From: Stercoripulliclostridium_A sp963642145
GTDB lineage: Bacteria > Bacillota > Clostridia > Christensenellales > DTU072
DNA length: 38,827 nucleotides
Direction of reading: 5' to 3'
Assembly (NCBI GenBank): GCA_963642145.1
Contig: CAVIFU010000012.1
Coordinates: forward strand, 1-38,827
Shown in pieces: positions 24,303-33,356 of this stretch. A program made the position numbers and the translations under genes. Position 1 is the stretch's first letter. Every line of letters starts with the position of its first letter. The notes under the pieces were generated by a model that was given only the letters and a program-made list of their open reading frames with translations, was not told the origin of the DNA and made no database searches.

Positions 24303-24971
24303 ATGCCGTTACTGAGTGCAAAAGATATTGTCAAAGAATTCGACGGACGTCGCGTATTGGACGGCGTTTCTCTAAATATAGAGAAGGGCGATTTCGTTTC
24401 CGTTACGGGGGCGTCGGGATCCGGTAAATCCACGCTTTTGACCATTCTCGGCGGAATAGACAAGCCCACTTCCGGTAGCGTGATCTTTGCGGAAGAAGAT
24501 ATCACCCGCAAGTCCGAAAGGGAACTTGCCGTATTACGCCGCACGAAAATAGGATTCGTATTCCAATTTTTCAACCTTGCGCCCTACCTTACGGCGGAAG
24601 AGAACGTACTTTTGCCTATTATGCTCGGAGGCAGAGTAACCGACGAACACCGCAAACGCAAGGACGAACTTATGGACTACCTCGGCATAGCGGCGCTCGG
24701 GAACAAGTTGCCTTCGGAGATGTCCGGCGGCGAACAACAAAGAGTGGCAATCGCGCGCGGACTGATTACGGAGCCGGAGATGATTTTCCTCGACGAGCCT
24801 ACCGGCAACCTCGACAGCAAAAACGGCACCGAGATAATGGAACTTTTATCGGACATCAATAAGCGCACGGGCACATCCGTCGTGCAGGTGACGCACTCGG
24901 CGGACAACGCCCGTTACGGCAACGTAATAATTGAAATCAAGGACGGCAGAATAACGGAGGCGCTCGGATGA
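24303..24971 (+). CDS. ABC transporter ATP-binding protein (MacB/LolD type)
   Basis: A 222-residue ATPase that powers the FtsX-like permease encoded next. Walker A GASGSGKS (36-43), Q-loop FQFFNLAPYL, signature MSGGEQQRVAIARGL (in part) and Walker B MIFLDEPTGNLDS are all intact, with the switch His in VTHS. The MacB/LolD/SalX group is recognised by the GxxDKPTSGSV and PTGNLDS surroundings. A GAGGAGG-type site precedes the ATG. The stop overlaps the start of the permease gene by 4 bp (ATGA). Confidence 0.95.
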   Translation: MPLLSAKDIVKEFDGRRVLDGVSLNIEKGDFVSVTGASGSGKSTLLTILGGIDKPTSGSVIFAEEDITRKSERELAVLRRTKIGFVFQFFNLAPYLTAEENVLLPIMLGGRVTDEHRKRKDELMDYLGIAALGNKLPSEMSGGEQQRVAIARGLITEPEMIFLDEPTGNLDSKNGTEIMELLSDINKRTGTSVVQVTHSADNARYGNVIIEIKDGRITEALG

Positions 24972-27511
24972 GGGCATTTTTGCGCCACATTTTCAGGAGC
25001 GCGGCTTCCAACAAAGGGCAAACGGCGGTAATAATCATCACCGTGGCTTTGGTTACGGCAATGATTTTCACGGCGTTTTGCATGTACGACGTCTTCTATA
25101 ACGTCAACATAATGGAGTACGACAGAGTTGCGGACGGCGCGGACATTCTTTTGGGCGCGAATATGTCGGCTAAGGAGTATTTCAGCCGTGCCAGGGTAGA
25201 GCGCGTGCTTGCCGCGTGCGATGAAGGGGAAATAACGGACGTAATGTATTTTGCCAAGTTCGGCACTATACTCAAAACCGCCACCGATTCCAAGACGATC
25301 TTACTCGAAGCCACGGATTTGGAGGACTATCTCGGCAAACATACCGTCAAGTATACGGAGATGTTTACGTCCGAGACGGCAAACGCCGATGTTCCTTACG
25401 AGGAATCCGGCGCGTATTCCCCGATAATTATCGGCGAACGCTTTGCGCAAGACACCGGATTGCATGCAGGGGACCTCGTTGAAATATACCTCCCGAGCTA
25501 CGAAATGTATGCGACTATGCTTGTTAAATGCGTAGCCGTCAATGAGGGTATATTCGCAACTCAAACCGATATGAACGTGCTCGCGGACTTTTCTGCCGTC
25601 GGCAATCAAGGGCAAGTCAGCGCGGTGTATATAAACCTCTCTTCCCCTAAACTGTTTGATAAATATACCGCGATTTTGGAGGAAAACTTCCCTGCCGTAG
25701 ACGTAGGCGAGGGCAACGAGAAAACGGAAGTAATCAACATCGTTCGCAACAACACCTTACTGCTTTCGGTAGGACTGATATTCCTTGTAGCCACGGTAAT
25801 GCTTATTCTGTTTACGTCCTACCTCATAATCGCGCGCAACCGCATGAACGAGATGGTCGTCTTTAAGTCCGCCGGAGCCACGCCGGCGCAGGTTGCCGGC
25901 ATATTGCTTGCGGAGGTATCGGCGTACGCGATAGTAGGCGGATGCGCGGGGTTACTCCTCGGCAGAATCATTATGGGCGTTACGGTCAAAACGCTTTTGC
26001 CTACCGCGACATACGCCGTGAGCTTTGCTTGGTGGAAGTATGTTGTTTCTTATTTAATAGCCGTTGCGGTATCCGTATGCGCGACTTTGGTACCCGTAAT
26101 CTCGGTTAGCAAAAAGACGGTTAGGGAACTTACCTCCAACGGCGTCAAACTCCAAAAGCCCGTCAAACCGGCAATAGCCATAGCTTCCGCGGTGCTTGCT
26201 ATAGGCATAGGATGCGCGTACCCGTTCCTGAGCGGAATTGCCCTTGTAGTCATATCGGTAGCTCTCGTGGGCGCTATCGGACTTACGATATATTGCACGA
26301 TAGGTTATGCAACCAAACTGCTTTCGCGCCTCGTAGCCAAATCGGTCAAGGGCGGCGCGGGTTACGTTGCCACGGCAGGCGTCAAACGCAACGGCGCATT
26401 GCGCACGGTTACCGTTCTCGTAGCTGTCGCGCTTGCGTTTACGTTCCTTATAGTCGATGTTACGGATATCGTCAAAATTGCCGTAGTTCCCTTCCGCTCG
26501 AGGTACGACGCGGACGATGTCATCATATTGTCCAAGGCGTCCGTCGGCATTACGTATGAAGACGTCAAGGGTACCGCGCTCAACACGATAGGCGTAGACG
26601 GCGCCGGCTATTTCAATTCTTCCGACTATTTCCATCCCGATGACGATTCGTCGGAATGGACGATTTACGGCGTGGATTCGGAGTGGACGCTTAATCGTTG
26701 CACTACCGATCTTACGGAAGGTACTTGGCTCAGGTGGTCTCAAACGGAAAACCCCATTGTGTTATCGGAAGACATGTCCGTACGCTTCGGCAAAAAAGTG
26801 GGCGACGAGTTGACGGTTGTCCCGTACAGCACGGACTATCGGCACGAAAAGCACACGTTTGTAGTTGTAGGCATAGACTACACCAATAGCGAGTGGGATC
26901 AGATAGGATATTGCAAATTCTCACACATAGCGCGGATGGCGCAGGGAGCCACATATCTCGTTTCGGAAGCGGACGGCGCGGACAGCCAAGACACGTTTGT
27001 TGCCCTTCGCGATAACGTGGAAAGATTATCGAGCGGTAATTCCGCGTTCGCCTATGCGCTGAGTTACGATGAGTGGGCGTATGCGGAGACCAAGAATTTA
27101 ACGGGCGTTTCATCTCTACTCGACGTACTCAAAATTTTGGTTTACCTTGTCGTACTCATAGGTATATTCAATATAGCCACGGTCACATTCTACGATAGGC
27201 GTTCGGAGTTTAGGCTGATGCGCCTTGCCGGTATGTCTGAGAGCGACTTTATGCGGTTTTCGGCAACCGAAGGCTTGATAACGGGAACCGTAGGCACGGT
27301 ACTCGGATTTATTGCAGGCTACGGAATAAATATGCTCGTACCGTCTCTCGGCGCCGTAATCGACAAATATTCGTCGCTTACGATTTTCCCCTACAAGCTA
27401 CTTATAATTGCCGCCGTTGCGTTTACGGGCTTTATTTGCTTGTGGTGCCTCGTCGCGTTTGCCAACCGCCGATTCCGTTTGGAAGCAATCAACATCCGTA
27501 TGTTGCAGTAG
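24968..27511 (+). CDS. FtsX/MacB-like ABC transporter permease
   Basis: An 847-residue permease of the type VII (mechanotransmission) ABC group. About ten membrane segments are seen: one at 18-40; a large outer domain to about 255; segments at 258-280, 305-335 and 355-380; a central pair at 400-450; one at 475-495; a second outer domain to about 705; then 712-735, 758-780 and 800-825. The duplicated FtsX motif with FKSAGATPAQVAGILLAE (first copy) and MRLAGMSESDFMRFSATEG (second copy) is clear. Type VII systems move lipoproteins or peptides or transmit force to outer partners rather than import solutes. No histidine kinase is nearby, unlike bacitracin-type BceAB. Confidence 0.92.
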   Translation: MRAFLRHIFRSAASNKGQTAVIIITVALVTAMIFTAFCMYDVFYNVNIMEYDRVADGADILLGANMSAKEYFSRARVERVLAACDEGEITDVMYFAKFGTILKTATDSKTILLEATDLEDYLGKHTVKYTEMFTSETANADVPYEESGAYSPIIIGERFAQDTGLHAGDLVEIYLPSYEMYATMLVKCVAVNEGIFATQTDMNVLADFSAVGNQGQVSAVYINLSSPKLFDKYTAILEENFPAVDVGEGNEKTEVINIVRNNTLLLSVGLIFLVATVMLILFTSYLIIARNRMNEMVVFKSAGATPAQVAGILLAEVSAYAIVGGCAGLLLGRIIMGVTVKTLLPTATYAVSFAWWKYVVSYLIAVAVSVCATLVPVISVSKKTVRELTSNGVKLQKPVKPAIAIASAVLAIGIGCAYPFLSGIALVVISVALVGAIGLTIYCTIGYATKLLSRLVAKSVKGGAGYVATAGVKRNGALRTVTVLVAVALAFTFLIVDVTDIVKIAVVPFRSRYDADDVIILSKASVGITYEDVKGTALNTIGVDGAGYFNSSDYFHPDDDSSEWTIYGVDSEWTLNRCTTDLTEGTWLRWSQTENPIVLSEDMSVRFGKKVGDELTVVPYSTDYRHEKHTFVVVGIDYTNSEWDQIGYCKFSHIARMAQGATYLVSEADGADSQDTFVALRDNVERLSSGNSAFAYALSYDEWAYAETKNLTGVSSLLDVLKILVYLVVLIGIFNIATVTFYDRRSEFRLMRLAGMSESDFMRFSATEGLITGTVGTVLGFIAGYGINMLVPSLGAVIDKYSSLTIFPYKLLIIAAVAFTGFICLWCLVAFANRRFRLEAINIRMLQ

Positions 27512-27590
27512 GTACGCTTGGGTTTACGAACTCGTTTTGTTTGCGTTAAGCGTCGAACGCGAACTCCATTCATAAGATTTGCTTTTTTGG

Positions 27591-27619
27591 TTGCAAACAA
27601 TTTTTAGCTATGCTAAACT
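27591..27619 (+). promoter_or_regulatory. Promoter of tyrS
   Basis: TTGCAA (27591-27596), a 17-bp spacer and TAAACT (27614-27619). The leader is about 30 nt and ends in AGGAG, so there is no room for a T-box. Confidence 0.6.
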
Positions 27620-27654
27620 TATCTAAAATATATTCTGTAATATAGGAGTTACTT

Positions 27655-28893
27655 ATGAACGGAAACGTAATGGATGTGTTAAGAGAAAGAGGCTTTATCA
27701 AACAGACCGTATTCGAAGACGATCTCTATGAGCTTTTGGGCAAGCAGAGCGTATCTTTTTACGTCGGTTTCGATCCCACTGCGGACAGCCTCCACGTAGG
27801 ACACTTCCTCGTGCTCATGGCAATGAGCCATATGCAAAGAGCCGGACACAAGCCCATCGTATTGCTCGGCGGAGGTACCGGCATGGTCGGCGATCCTTCC
27901 GGCAGAACGGATATGCGCAGCCTGATGACCAAGGACATAGTCGCGCACAACGTCGCTTGTTTCAAAGAGCAGATGTCCAAGTTCTTCTCTTTCGAGGGCG
28001 AAAACGGAGCCGTTATGGTCGATAACGGAGACTGGCTCTTAAACCTCAACTATATAGATTTTTTGCGTGAAGTCGGCGCGCATTTCTCCGTCAACAGGAT
28101 GCTTACCGCCGAGTGCTACAAGTCGAGGATGGAAAAGGGTCTTACTTTCCTCGAATTCAATTATATGCTCATGCAAGCATACGATTTCCTGACGCTTTAC
28201 AAGAAGTACGGCGTGGTATTGGAGTGTGGCGGAGACGATCAATGGTCCAACATGTTGGCAGGCGCCGACCTCATTCGTCGCAAAGAAGGCGTGCCGGCAT
28301 TTGCCATGACGTTCTCGTTGCTTTTGACGTCGGAGGGCAAAAAGATGGGCAAGACCATGAAGGGCGCTTTGTGGCTTGACAAGAACAAAACGTCACCCTA
28401 CGAGTTCTACCAATACTGGCGCAACATCGACGATAACGACGTTGAGAAGTGCTTAGGCTTTTTGACTTACCTCCCGATGGACGAAGTCAGAGCCCTCGGC
28501 GCATGCTATACCGTTGACGAAGACGGCGTCAGACATTACGACGCGCGCATCAACCAAGCCAAGGCAAGGCTTGCTTACGAGGTTACCAAGATCGTCCACG
28601 GCGAGGAAGAGGCAAAGAAGGCGGAAGCTCAAACTCAAGGCGCTTTCGGCGACGGACAAAATATGCCGGAAGCTACCATCCCGAGCGGTATCAACAAAGT
28701 TGCCGACGTGCTCGTCGCACTCAAACTTGCCGGCAGTAAGGGCGAAGCGAAGCGACTCATAGAAGGCGGTGGCATCCGCGTCAACGACGACAAAGTAGTA
28801 GGATTCGACGCAGAGATCCCCACAGAGCTTTTGGCAAACGGATTCATAATCCACAAAGGCAAAAAGCAACACATCAAGGTAACCGTAGCGTAA
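27655..28893 (+). CDS. tyrS: Tyrosyl-tRNA synthetase
   Basis: Charges tRNA(Tyr); class Ic synthetase, homodimer. The 412-residue protein has HVGH (47-50), the GGGTGMVGDPSGR loop, the tyrosine-recognition segment FLEFNYMLMQAYDF, KMGKT (230-234, variant of KMSKS) and a C-terminal S4 RNA-binding domain (VALKLAGSKGEAKRLIEGGG, in part). Length and motifs are normal for the TyrS1 type. AGGAG precedes the ATG. Its TAATG junction couples it to the YigZ-family gene. Confidence 0.97.
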   Translation: MNGNVMDVLRERGFIKQTVFEDDLYELLGKQSVSFYVGFDPTADSLHVGHFLVLMAMSHMQRAGHKPIVLLGGGTGMVGDPSGRTDMRSLMTKDIVAHNVACFKEQMSKFFSFEGENGAVMVDNGDWLLNLNYIDFLREVGAHFSVNRMLTAECYKSRMEKGLTFLEFNYMLMQAYDFLTLYKKYGVVLECGGDDQWSNMLAGADLIRRKEGVPAFAMTFSLLLTSEGKKMGKTMKGALWLDKNKTSPYEFYQYWRNIDDNDVEKCLGFLTYLPMDEVRALGACYTVDEDGVRHYDARINQAKARLAYEVTKIVHGEEEAKKAEAQTQGAFGDGQNMPEATIPSGINKVADVLVALKLAGSKGEAKRLIEGGGIRVNDDKVVGFDAEIPTELLANGFIIHKGKKQHIKVTVA

Positions 28894-29516
28894 TGCGTTC
28901 GTACCTCACGATAAAAGAGCGCGTTGTCACCTCGTTCGAGGTCAGCCACAGCGAATTTATTTGTACGCTTATACCGGTCGAGTCCCTTTCGGAGGGACTC
29001 GATTGCGTTCGTGAGGTACGCAAAAAATATTCCGACGCCACTCACAATTGTTACGCGATAGTGGGACTGCCGGAAAGTAACGAGTTCAAATTCTCCGATG
29101 ACGGCGAGCCGTCCGGTACGGCAGGGCAACCCATGCTCCAAGTCCTTACCAAAAACGAACTCTACGGAGTGGCGGCAATAGTCACGCGCTACTTCGGCGG
29201 AATAAAGTTGGGTGCCGGCGGTTTGGTGCAAGCCTATTCGCGCGCTGTAGCCGAATCGGTTGCCAAGGCTACCGTTAAAGAGATGATTTATTCCGAAGTT
29301 TACAGCGTAACGCTCGGTTACGGGGAGTACAAAGGCTATTGTTCGTTGTGTAGTCGCATAGGCGTAAGCGTTTCGGACGTCGCGTATGCGGACGCAATAG
29401 ACTTAACCGTTTGTTTGCCGACGGATTTAAGTCAAACGTTTAGGCAAAAGACCGAAGAATTCATGCGTGGAGAAAAGCGTTACGCGCTTATCGAATCGCG
29501 GTACGCGGAGTATTGA
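28893..29516 (+). CDS. YigZ/IMPACT-family protein
   Basis: A 207-residue protein of the YigZ family (UPF0029 N-terminal domain plus DUF1949-like C-terminal domain). SEFICTLIPVES, HNCYA, DDGEPSGTAGQPML and TRYFGGIKLGAGGLVQAYSRA (in part) are diagnostic. The eukaryotic relative IMPACT regulates Gcn2; the bacterial role is unsettled, perhaps binding RNA or a ribosome-linked partner. The ATG shares one base with the tyrS stop (TAATG). It is followed by recX after 1 bp. Confidence 0.93.
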   Translation: MRSYLTIKERVVTSFEVSHSEFICTLIPVESLSEGLDCVREVRKKYSDATHNCYAIVGLPESNEFKFSDDGEPSGTAGQPMLQVLTKNELYGVAAIVTRYFGGIKLGAGGLVQAYSRAVAESVAKATVKEMIYSEVYSVTLGYGEYKGYCSLCSRIGVSVSDVAYADAIDLTVCLPTDLSQTFRQKTEEFMRGEKRYALIESRYAEY

Positions 29517-29517
29517 T

Positions 29518-30126
29518 ATGCCTGTCATAGAAGAAATCAAGCGCAACAAATCCTCTATAACCATAGTCGTCGACGGCGTCACGCAAAAGGGCGTCAATAT
29601 AGACGCCGCACTGATGCACAACCTGAAAAAAGGCTACATCGACGATTCCGCCTATGCCGAATTTTTGCGCGATAACGACAAAGAAAACTGCAAGGCGTAC
29701 GTAATGGCAATGATAGCGCGCAAGGCGCGCACCGAGAAGGAAGTGCGCGTCAAACTCAAAGAGAAGGGTTTTATGCGCCCGAGCATCGAAAACGCCGTCA
29801 AAATAGCCAAAGCATACGGCTACATATCGGACGAAGAGTACGCGCGCAATTACGTTGAAACTTGTTCTTCCCACAAAGGCGGTTACCGGTTAAAGCAGGA
29901 GCTCAGGGCAAAGGGCGTTGCGGACGAGTACGTAGAAAGCGCCGTCGCGGAGCTCAGCGAAGAGGAAGAAGAAGCGGCGGCATTTAGGCTTACCGAACGC
30001 TATATGCGTGGAAAAACCATGGACGATAAGGTCAAAGAAAAACTTTTCAGATACCTCTGTTCGCGCGGATTCGGCTATGACGTCATCAAATCCGTCATGC
30101 ACAAGTACGGCATGGAAACAGACTGA
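29518..30126 (+). CDS. recX: RecX-family regulatory protein
   Basis: A 202-residue, helix-rich protein that in other bacteria modulates RecA filaments. It shows the three-helix RecX repeats: RKARTEKEVRVKLKEKGF, DEEYARNYVETC and KGGYRLKQELRAKGV, plus a C-terminal repeat FRYLCSRGFGYDVIKSVM. An extended N-terminus of about 50 residues precedes the repeats, as in B. subtilis RecX. The ATG at 29518 is preferred over one at 29467, which lies inside the previous gene; GGAG precedes it. No recA is in the window. It faces the mazF gene with a 20-bp gap and no clear terminator. Confidence 0.85.
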   Translation: MPVIEEIKRNKSSITIVVDGVTQKGVNIDAALMHNLKKGYIDDSAYAEFLRDNDKENCKAYVMAMIARKARTEKEVRVKLKEKGFMRPSIENAVKIAKAYGYISDEEYARNYVETCSSHKGGYRLKQELRAKGVADEYVESAVAELSEEEEEAAAFRLTERYMRGKTMDDKVKEKLFRYLCSRGFGYDVIKSVMHKYGMETD

Positions 30127-30146
30127 TTTTGTACCCTAAGCAACAA

Positions 30147-30488
30147 TTACATAAAGAAACCGAGACTTACCATCAACGCGTTGTCTACTTTTGACATCGT
30201 TTCTCTATTGAGTTCTCCCACCCTTACGCCGAGGCGCGTTTTGTCTATGGTTCTAAGCTGTTCGAGCAGTAGAACGGAGTGTTTTTGCAGTCCCGTAGAT
30301 TCATTAAGCTCCACGTGAGTAGGTAATTTTGCCTTGTTCATTTGCGAGGTTATAGCGGCGGCAATTACCGTCGGCGAGTATTTGTTGCCGACGTCGTTTT
30401 GTACAATGAGCACCGGGCGAACGCCTCCTTGTTCGCTACCTACCACGGGGCTCAGATCTGCGTAGTATATTTCTCCGCGCTTAACCAT
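30147..30488 (-). CDS. ndoA: MazF/NdoA-type mRNA interferase without adjacent antitoxin
   Basis: A 113-residue PemK/MazF-fold endoribonuclease. MVKRGEIYYADLSPVVGSEQ closely matches B. subtilis NdoA (EndoA), with catalytic Arg24 in GGVRP and Thr47 in AAITSQ. NdoA cuts single-stranded RNA at UACAU in B. subtilis; the specificity here is unknown. The start at 30488 gives the canonical N-terminus and has GAGGAAG before it; an ATG at 30506 with its own AGAGGA is possible. No MazE/NdoAI-type antitoxin frame lies upstream: the next gene is divergent metG. The antitoxin may be elsewhere in the genome. Confidence 0.92.
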   Translation of the reverse strand: MVKRGEIYYADLSPVVGSEQGGVRPVLIVQNDVGNKYSPTVIAAAITSQMNKAKLPTHVELNESTGLQKHSVLLLEQLRTIDKTRLGVRVGELNRETMSKVDNALMVSLGFFM

Positions 30489-30563
30489 AATTACTTCCTC
30501 ATTCATAGTTATTCCTCTTTGACACTAATTGTTGCCCAATGCGTCAATCATAAACAAAAACAA

Positions 30564-30592
30564 TTTACAAAAGTTGACGGATTTGTTATTAT
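30564..30592 (+). promoter_or_regulatory. Promoter of metG
   Basis: TTTACA (30564-30569), a 17-bp spacer and TATTAT (30587-30592). The short leader ends in AGAGG before the ATG at 30628. No T-box or SAM riboswitch fits in this space. Confidence 0.5.
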
Positions 30593-30627
30593 ATCTAAGT
30601 ATAAACTACTAACTAAGAGGTATACAT

Positions 30628-32586
30628 ATGGGAGACAAAGGTAAGTATTACATTACCACGGCAATAGCCTATACGTCCGGCAAACCGCACATCGGCAACA
30701 CTTACGAAATCGTGCTTGCGGATTTTCTTGCGAGAGTCAAGCGCAAGGAGGGTTACGACGTCAGATTCATGACCGGCACGGACGAGCACGGGCAGAAGAT
30801 AGAAGAGAAAGCGCAAAAGGCAGGCAAGACGCCCAAAGCGTTTGTCGATGAAGTTGCGGGCGAAGTCAAGCGCATATGGGATTTGATGGGTGCCACGTAT
30901 GATAGATTTATCCGCACCACGGATGAAGATCACGTCAAAACCGTGCAAAAGATATTCAAGAAGTTCTATGATCAAGGCGACATTTACAAAGGCTCCTACA
31001 AGGGTTGGTATTGCACTCCATGCGAGTCGTTTTGGACCGAGAGTCAGCTTGTAGACGGCAAATGCCCCGATTGCGGAAGAGAAGTAAAGCTTGCCGAAGA
31101 GGAAGCGTACTTTTTCCGTATGAGCAAGTACGCGCCCAAACTCATGGAGTACATAGAGTCTCATCCCGATTTTATCGTTCCGGTATCGCGCAAAAACGAG
31201 ATGGTCAACAATTTCCTCAAACCGGGACTACAAGATCTTTGCGTATCGCGTTCGACGTTCAAGTGGGGCATCCCCGTTGACTTTGACGATAAGCACGTAG
31301 TTTACGTATGGCTTGACGCGCTTACCAATTACATTACGGGCTTGGGCTATTCCGTTGACGGCGAGCAATCGGAGTTGTATCGCAAGTATTGGCCTGCCGA
31401 CGTACACGTCATAGGCAAAGACATCGTCAGGTTCCATACCATCTACTGGCCGATTTTCCTTATGGCACTCGGAGAGCCCCTTCCCAAGCAAGTTTTCGGA
31501 CATCCGTGGCTACTCCAAGACGGTGGCAAAATGAGCAAATCCAAAGGCAACGTCATTTACGCCGACGACCTTGCCATGTTCTACGGCGTAGACGGAGTGA
31601 GGTACTTTTTGCTCACGCAAATGCCGTTCGATAACGACGGCGTCATCAACTGGGATCTCGTCACCGATACCTATAACGGCGAACTTGCCAACGTATACGG
31701 CAACCTCGTCAAACGTACCGCCGACATGGTCAACAAGTATTTCGGCGGTGAGCTTGTCAATAAAGGCGTAACGGAACTCGTAGACGACGAACTCAAAGCC
31801 GTAGCCGTCTCGGTTTACGATAAATTCAAAGCCAAAGTCGACGCTTACCGCGTATCGGACGCGATAGGGGAGGTATTCACGTTGTTCAGGCGCGCCAACA
31901 GATACATAGACGAAACTATGCCGTGGGCGCTTGCCAAAGACGAAACAAAAAATGACAGACTGCAGACGGTGCTGTATAACCTTGCCGAAAGCATCATCAT
32001 AGGCACTTCCGTTTTGGAATGCGCAATGCCGGAGACGGCGCAGAAGGTCTACAAGACTTTCGGCACGACGAGCAGAGCCTTTGAAGATATGGGCAAATTC
32101 GGTTTGATCCCGAACGGCACGCATGTCCAAGACAAGACTGAAGCGTTATTCCTGCGCCTCAAAAACGATGAGGTCAACGCCAAGGTAGAAGCTCTTTACG
32201 CTTCACGCAAAGCGCCGGAAACGCCCGCGCCCGTCGAAGTCAAAGAGGAAGAGCACAAAGAACAAATCACCATAGACGATTTTGCCAAAATCGAGTTGCG
32301 CGTAGGCAAAATAGTTGCTTGCGAGAAGTTGGCTAAGAGCAACAAACTCCTCAAATCCACCGTGGAAATAGGATCGGAAACAAAGACGATTCTAAGCGGT
32401 ATCGCCAAGTACTACACGCCGGAACAGATGGTAGGCAAGAGCGTGGTCGTCGTATACAACCTTGCGCCCGCCAAGCTTTGCGGAACGATATCCGAGGGCA
32501 TGCTTCTTTGCGCGGAAGATAAGCAAGGCAACGTCGTATTGCTGACGCCCGAGCAGGTAGTAGACAGCGGGAGCAAGATATCGTAA
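30628..32586 (+). CDS. metG: Methionyl-tRNA synthetase
   Basis: Charges initiator and elongator tRNA(Met). The 652-residue class Ia enzyme has the HIGN motif (21-24), a four-cysteine zinc knuckle (CTPC and CPDC, about 130-150), KMSKS (301-305), the helical anticodon domain and a C-terminal tRNA-binding domain (about 548-652: IELRVGKIVACEKLAKSNKL, in part) joined by a Pro/Glu-rich linker. The C-terminal fusion matches the dimeric Firmicutes type. AGAGG precedes the ATG. The stop shares one base with the tatD start. Confidence 0.97.
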   Translation: MGDKGKYYITTAIAYTSGKPHIGNTYEIVLADFLARVKRKEGYDVRFMTGTDEHGQKIEEKAQKAGKTPKAFVDEVAGEVKRIWDLMGATYDRFIRTTDEDHVKTVQKIFKKFYDQGDIYKGSYKGWYCTPCESFWTESQLVDGKCPDCGREVKLAEEEAYFFRMSKYAPKLMEYIESHPDFIVPVSRKNEMVNNFLKPGLQDLCVSRSTFKWGIPVDFDDKHVVYVWLDALTNYITGLGYSVDGEQSELYRKYWPADVHVIGKDIVRFHTIYWPIFLMALGEPLPKQVFGHPWLLQDGGKMSKSKGNVIYADDLAMFYGVDGVRYFLLTQMPFDNDGVINWDLVTDTYNGELANVYGNLVKRTADMVNKYFGGELVNKGVTELVDDELKAVAVSVYDKFKAKVDAYRVSDAIGEVFTLFRRANRYIDETMPWALAKDETKNDRLQTVLYNLAESIIIGTSVLECAMPETAQKVYKTFGTTSRAFEDMGKFGLIPNGTHVQDKTEALFLRLKNDEVNAKVEALYASRKAPETPAPVEVKEEEHKEQITIDDFAKIELRVGKIVACEKLAKSNKLLKSTVEIGSETKTILSGIAKYYTPEQMVGKSVVVVYNLAPAKLCGTISEGMLLCAEDKQGNVVLLTPEQVVDSGSKIS

Positions 32587-33356
32587 TGCTTATCGATTCT
32601 CACGCGCACGTCAATGACGAGAGGCTCACTCCGTTTGCAAAAGACATCGCGCTCGGCATGAGCCACGATAACCTCGAAGCCGTCGTCAACGCCGGCTACG
32701 ATCGTCCGTCGTCCGAGCTTGCCGTCAGCCTTGCAAACGAGTACTCGGGCTTTTACGCGACGGTCGGCATACATCCGCACGACAGTAAGGCGGCAACGAT
32801 AGAAGACTACCGCTATTTCGAGTCCGTGGCGTCGGACAAAAAAGTCGTGGCGGTAGGGGAAATCGGTTTGGATTTCTACTACGACCTAAGCGACAGGGAC
32901 ACGCAAAAGCGCGTTTTCATAGAGCAGTTAGAGCTTGCCGACGCGCTGGCTCTTCCCGTAGTTTTGCACGTTAGGGATGCCTACGGAGCGGCTTTGGATA
33001 TCCTTACAGCCAACAAACATTATTTACGGCACGGCGGAGTGATGCACAGTTACGCCGGTAGTAAGGAGACGTTGAAGCAGGTTCTGGATCTCGGACTGCG
33101 CGTATCGTACGGCGGAGTGATCACCTTCAAAAACTTTGCAAAGTCAGACGTCGTGCGGTCGACTCCGCTCGATAGAATGCTTGTAGAGACGGATTGCCCA
33201 TACCTGACTCCGGTCCCTTATCGCGGACAAACAAACTATCCGCGCAATGTGTCCATTGTCGCCGATAAGCTCAAAGAGTGGTTTGACGGAGCGGACATCG
33301 AATCTATAACCACAGCAAACGCAAAGGAGGTTTTCGGTATAAATGAACACGTTTAG
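32586..33356 (+). CDS. tatD: TatD-family metal-dependent deoxyribonuclease
   Basis: A 256-residue TIM-barrel hydrolase of the TatD family, acting as a 3'-5' exonuclease or in DNA repair. Metal ligands are His6 and His8 in DSHAHVND, Glu in AVGEIGLDFYY (about 92), His in VLHVRDA and Asp in ETDCPYLTP. In Firmicutes tatD classically lies after metG and before ksgA, as here. It overlaps the radical SAM gene by 14 bp, so the two are coupled. Confidence 0.95.
   Translation: MLIDSHAHVNDERLTPFAKDIALGMSHDNLEAVVNAGYDRPSSELAVSLANEYSGFYATVGIHPHDSKAATIEDYRYFESVASDKKVVAVGEIGLDFYYDLSDRDTQKRVFIEQLELADALALPVVLHVRDAYGAALDILTANKHYLRHGGVMHSYAGSKETLKQVLDLGLRVSYGGVITFKNFAKSDVVRSTPLDRMLVETDCPYLTPVPYRGQTNYPRNVSIVADKLKEWFDGADIESITTANAKEVFGINEHV

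Noticed and set aside
27512..27654. T-box or riboswitch before tyrS, and likewise before leuS and metG
   Set aside because: Leaders are too short and no T-box core sequence or anticodon stem is present.
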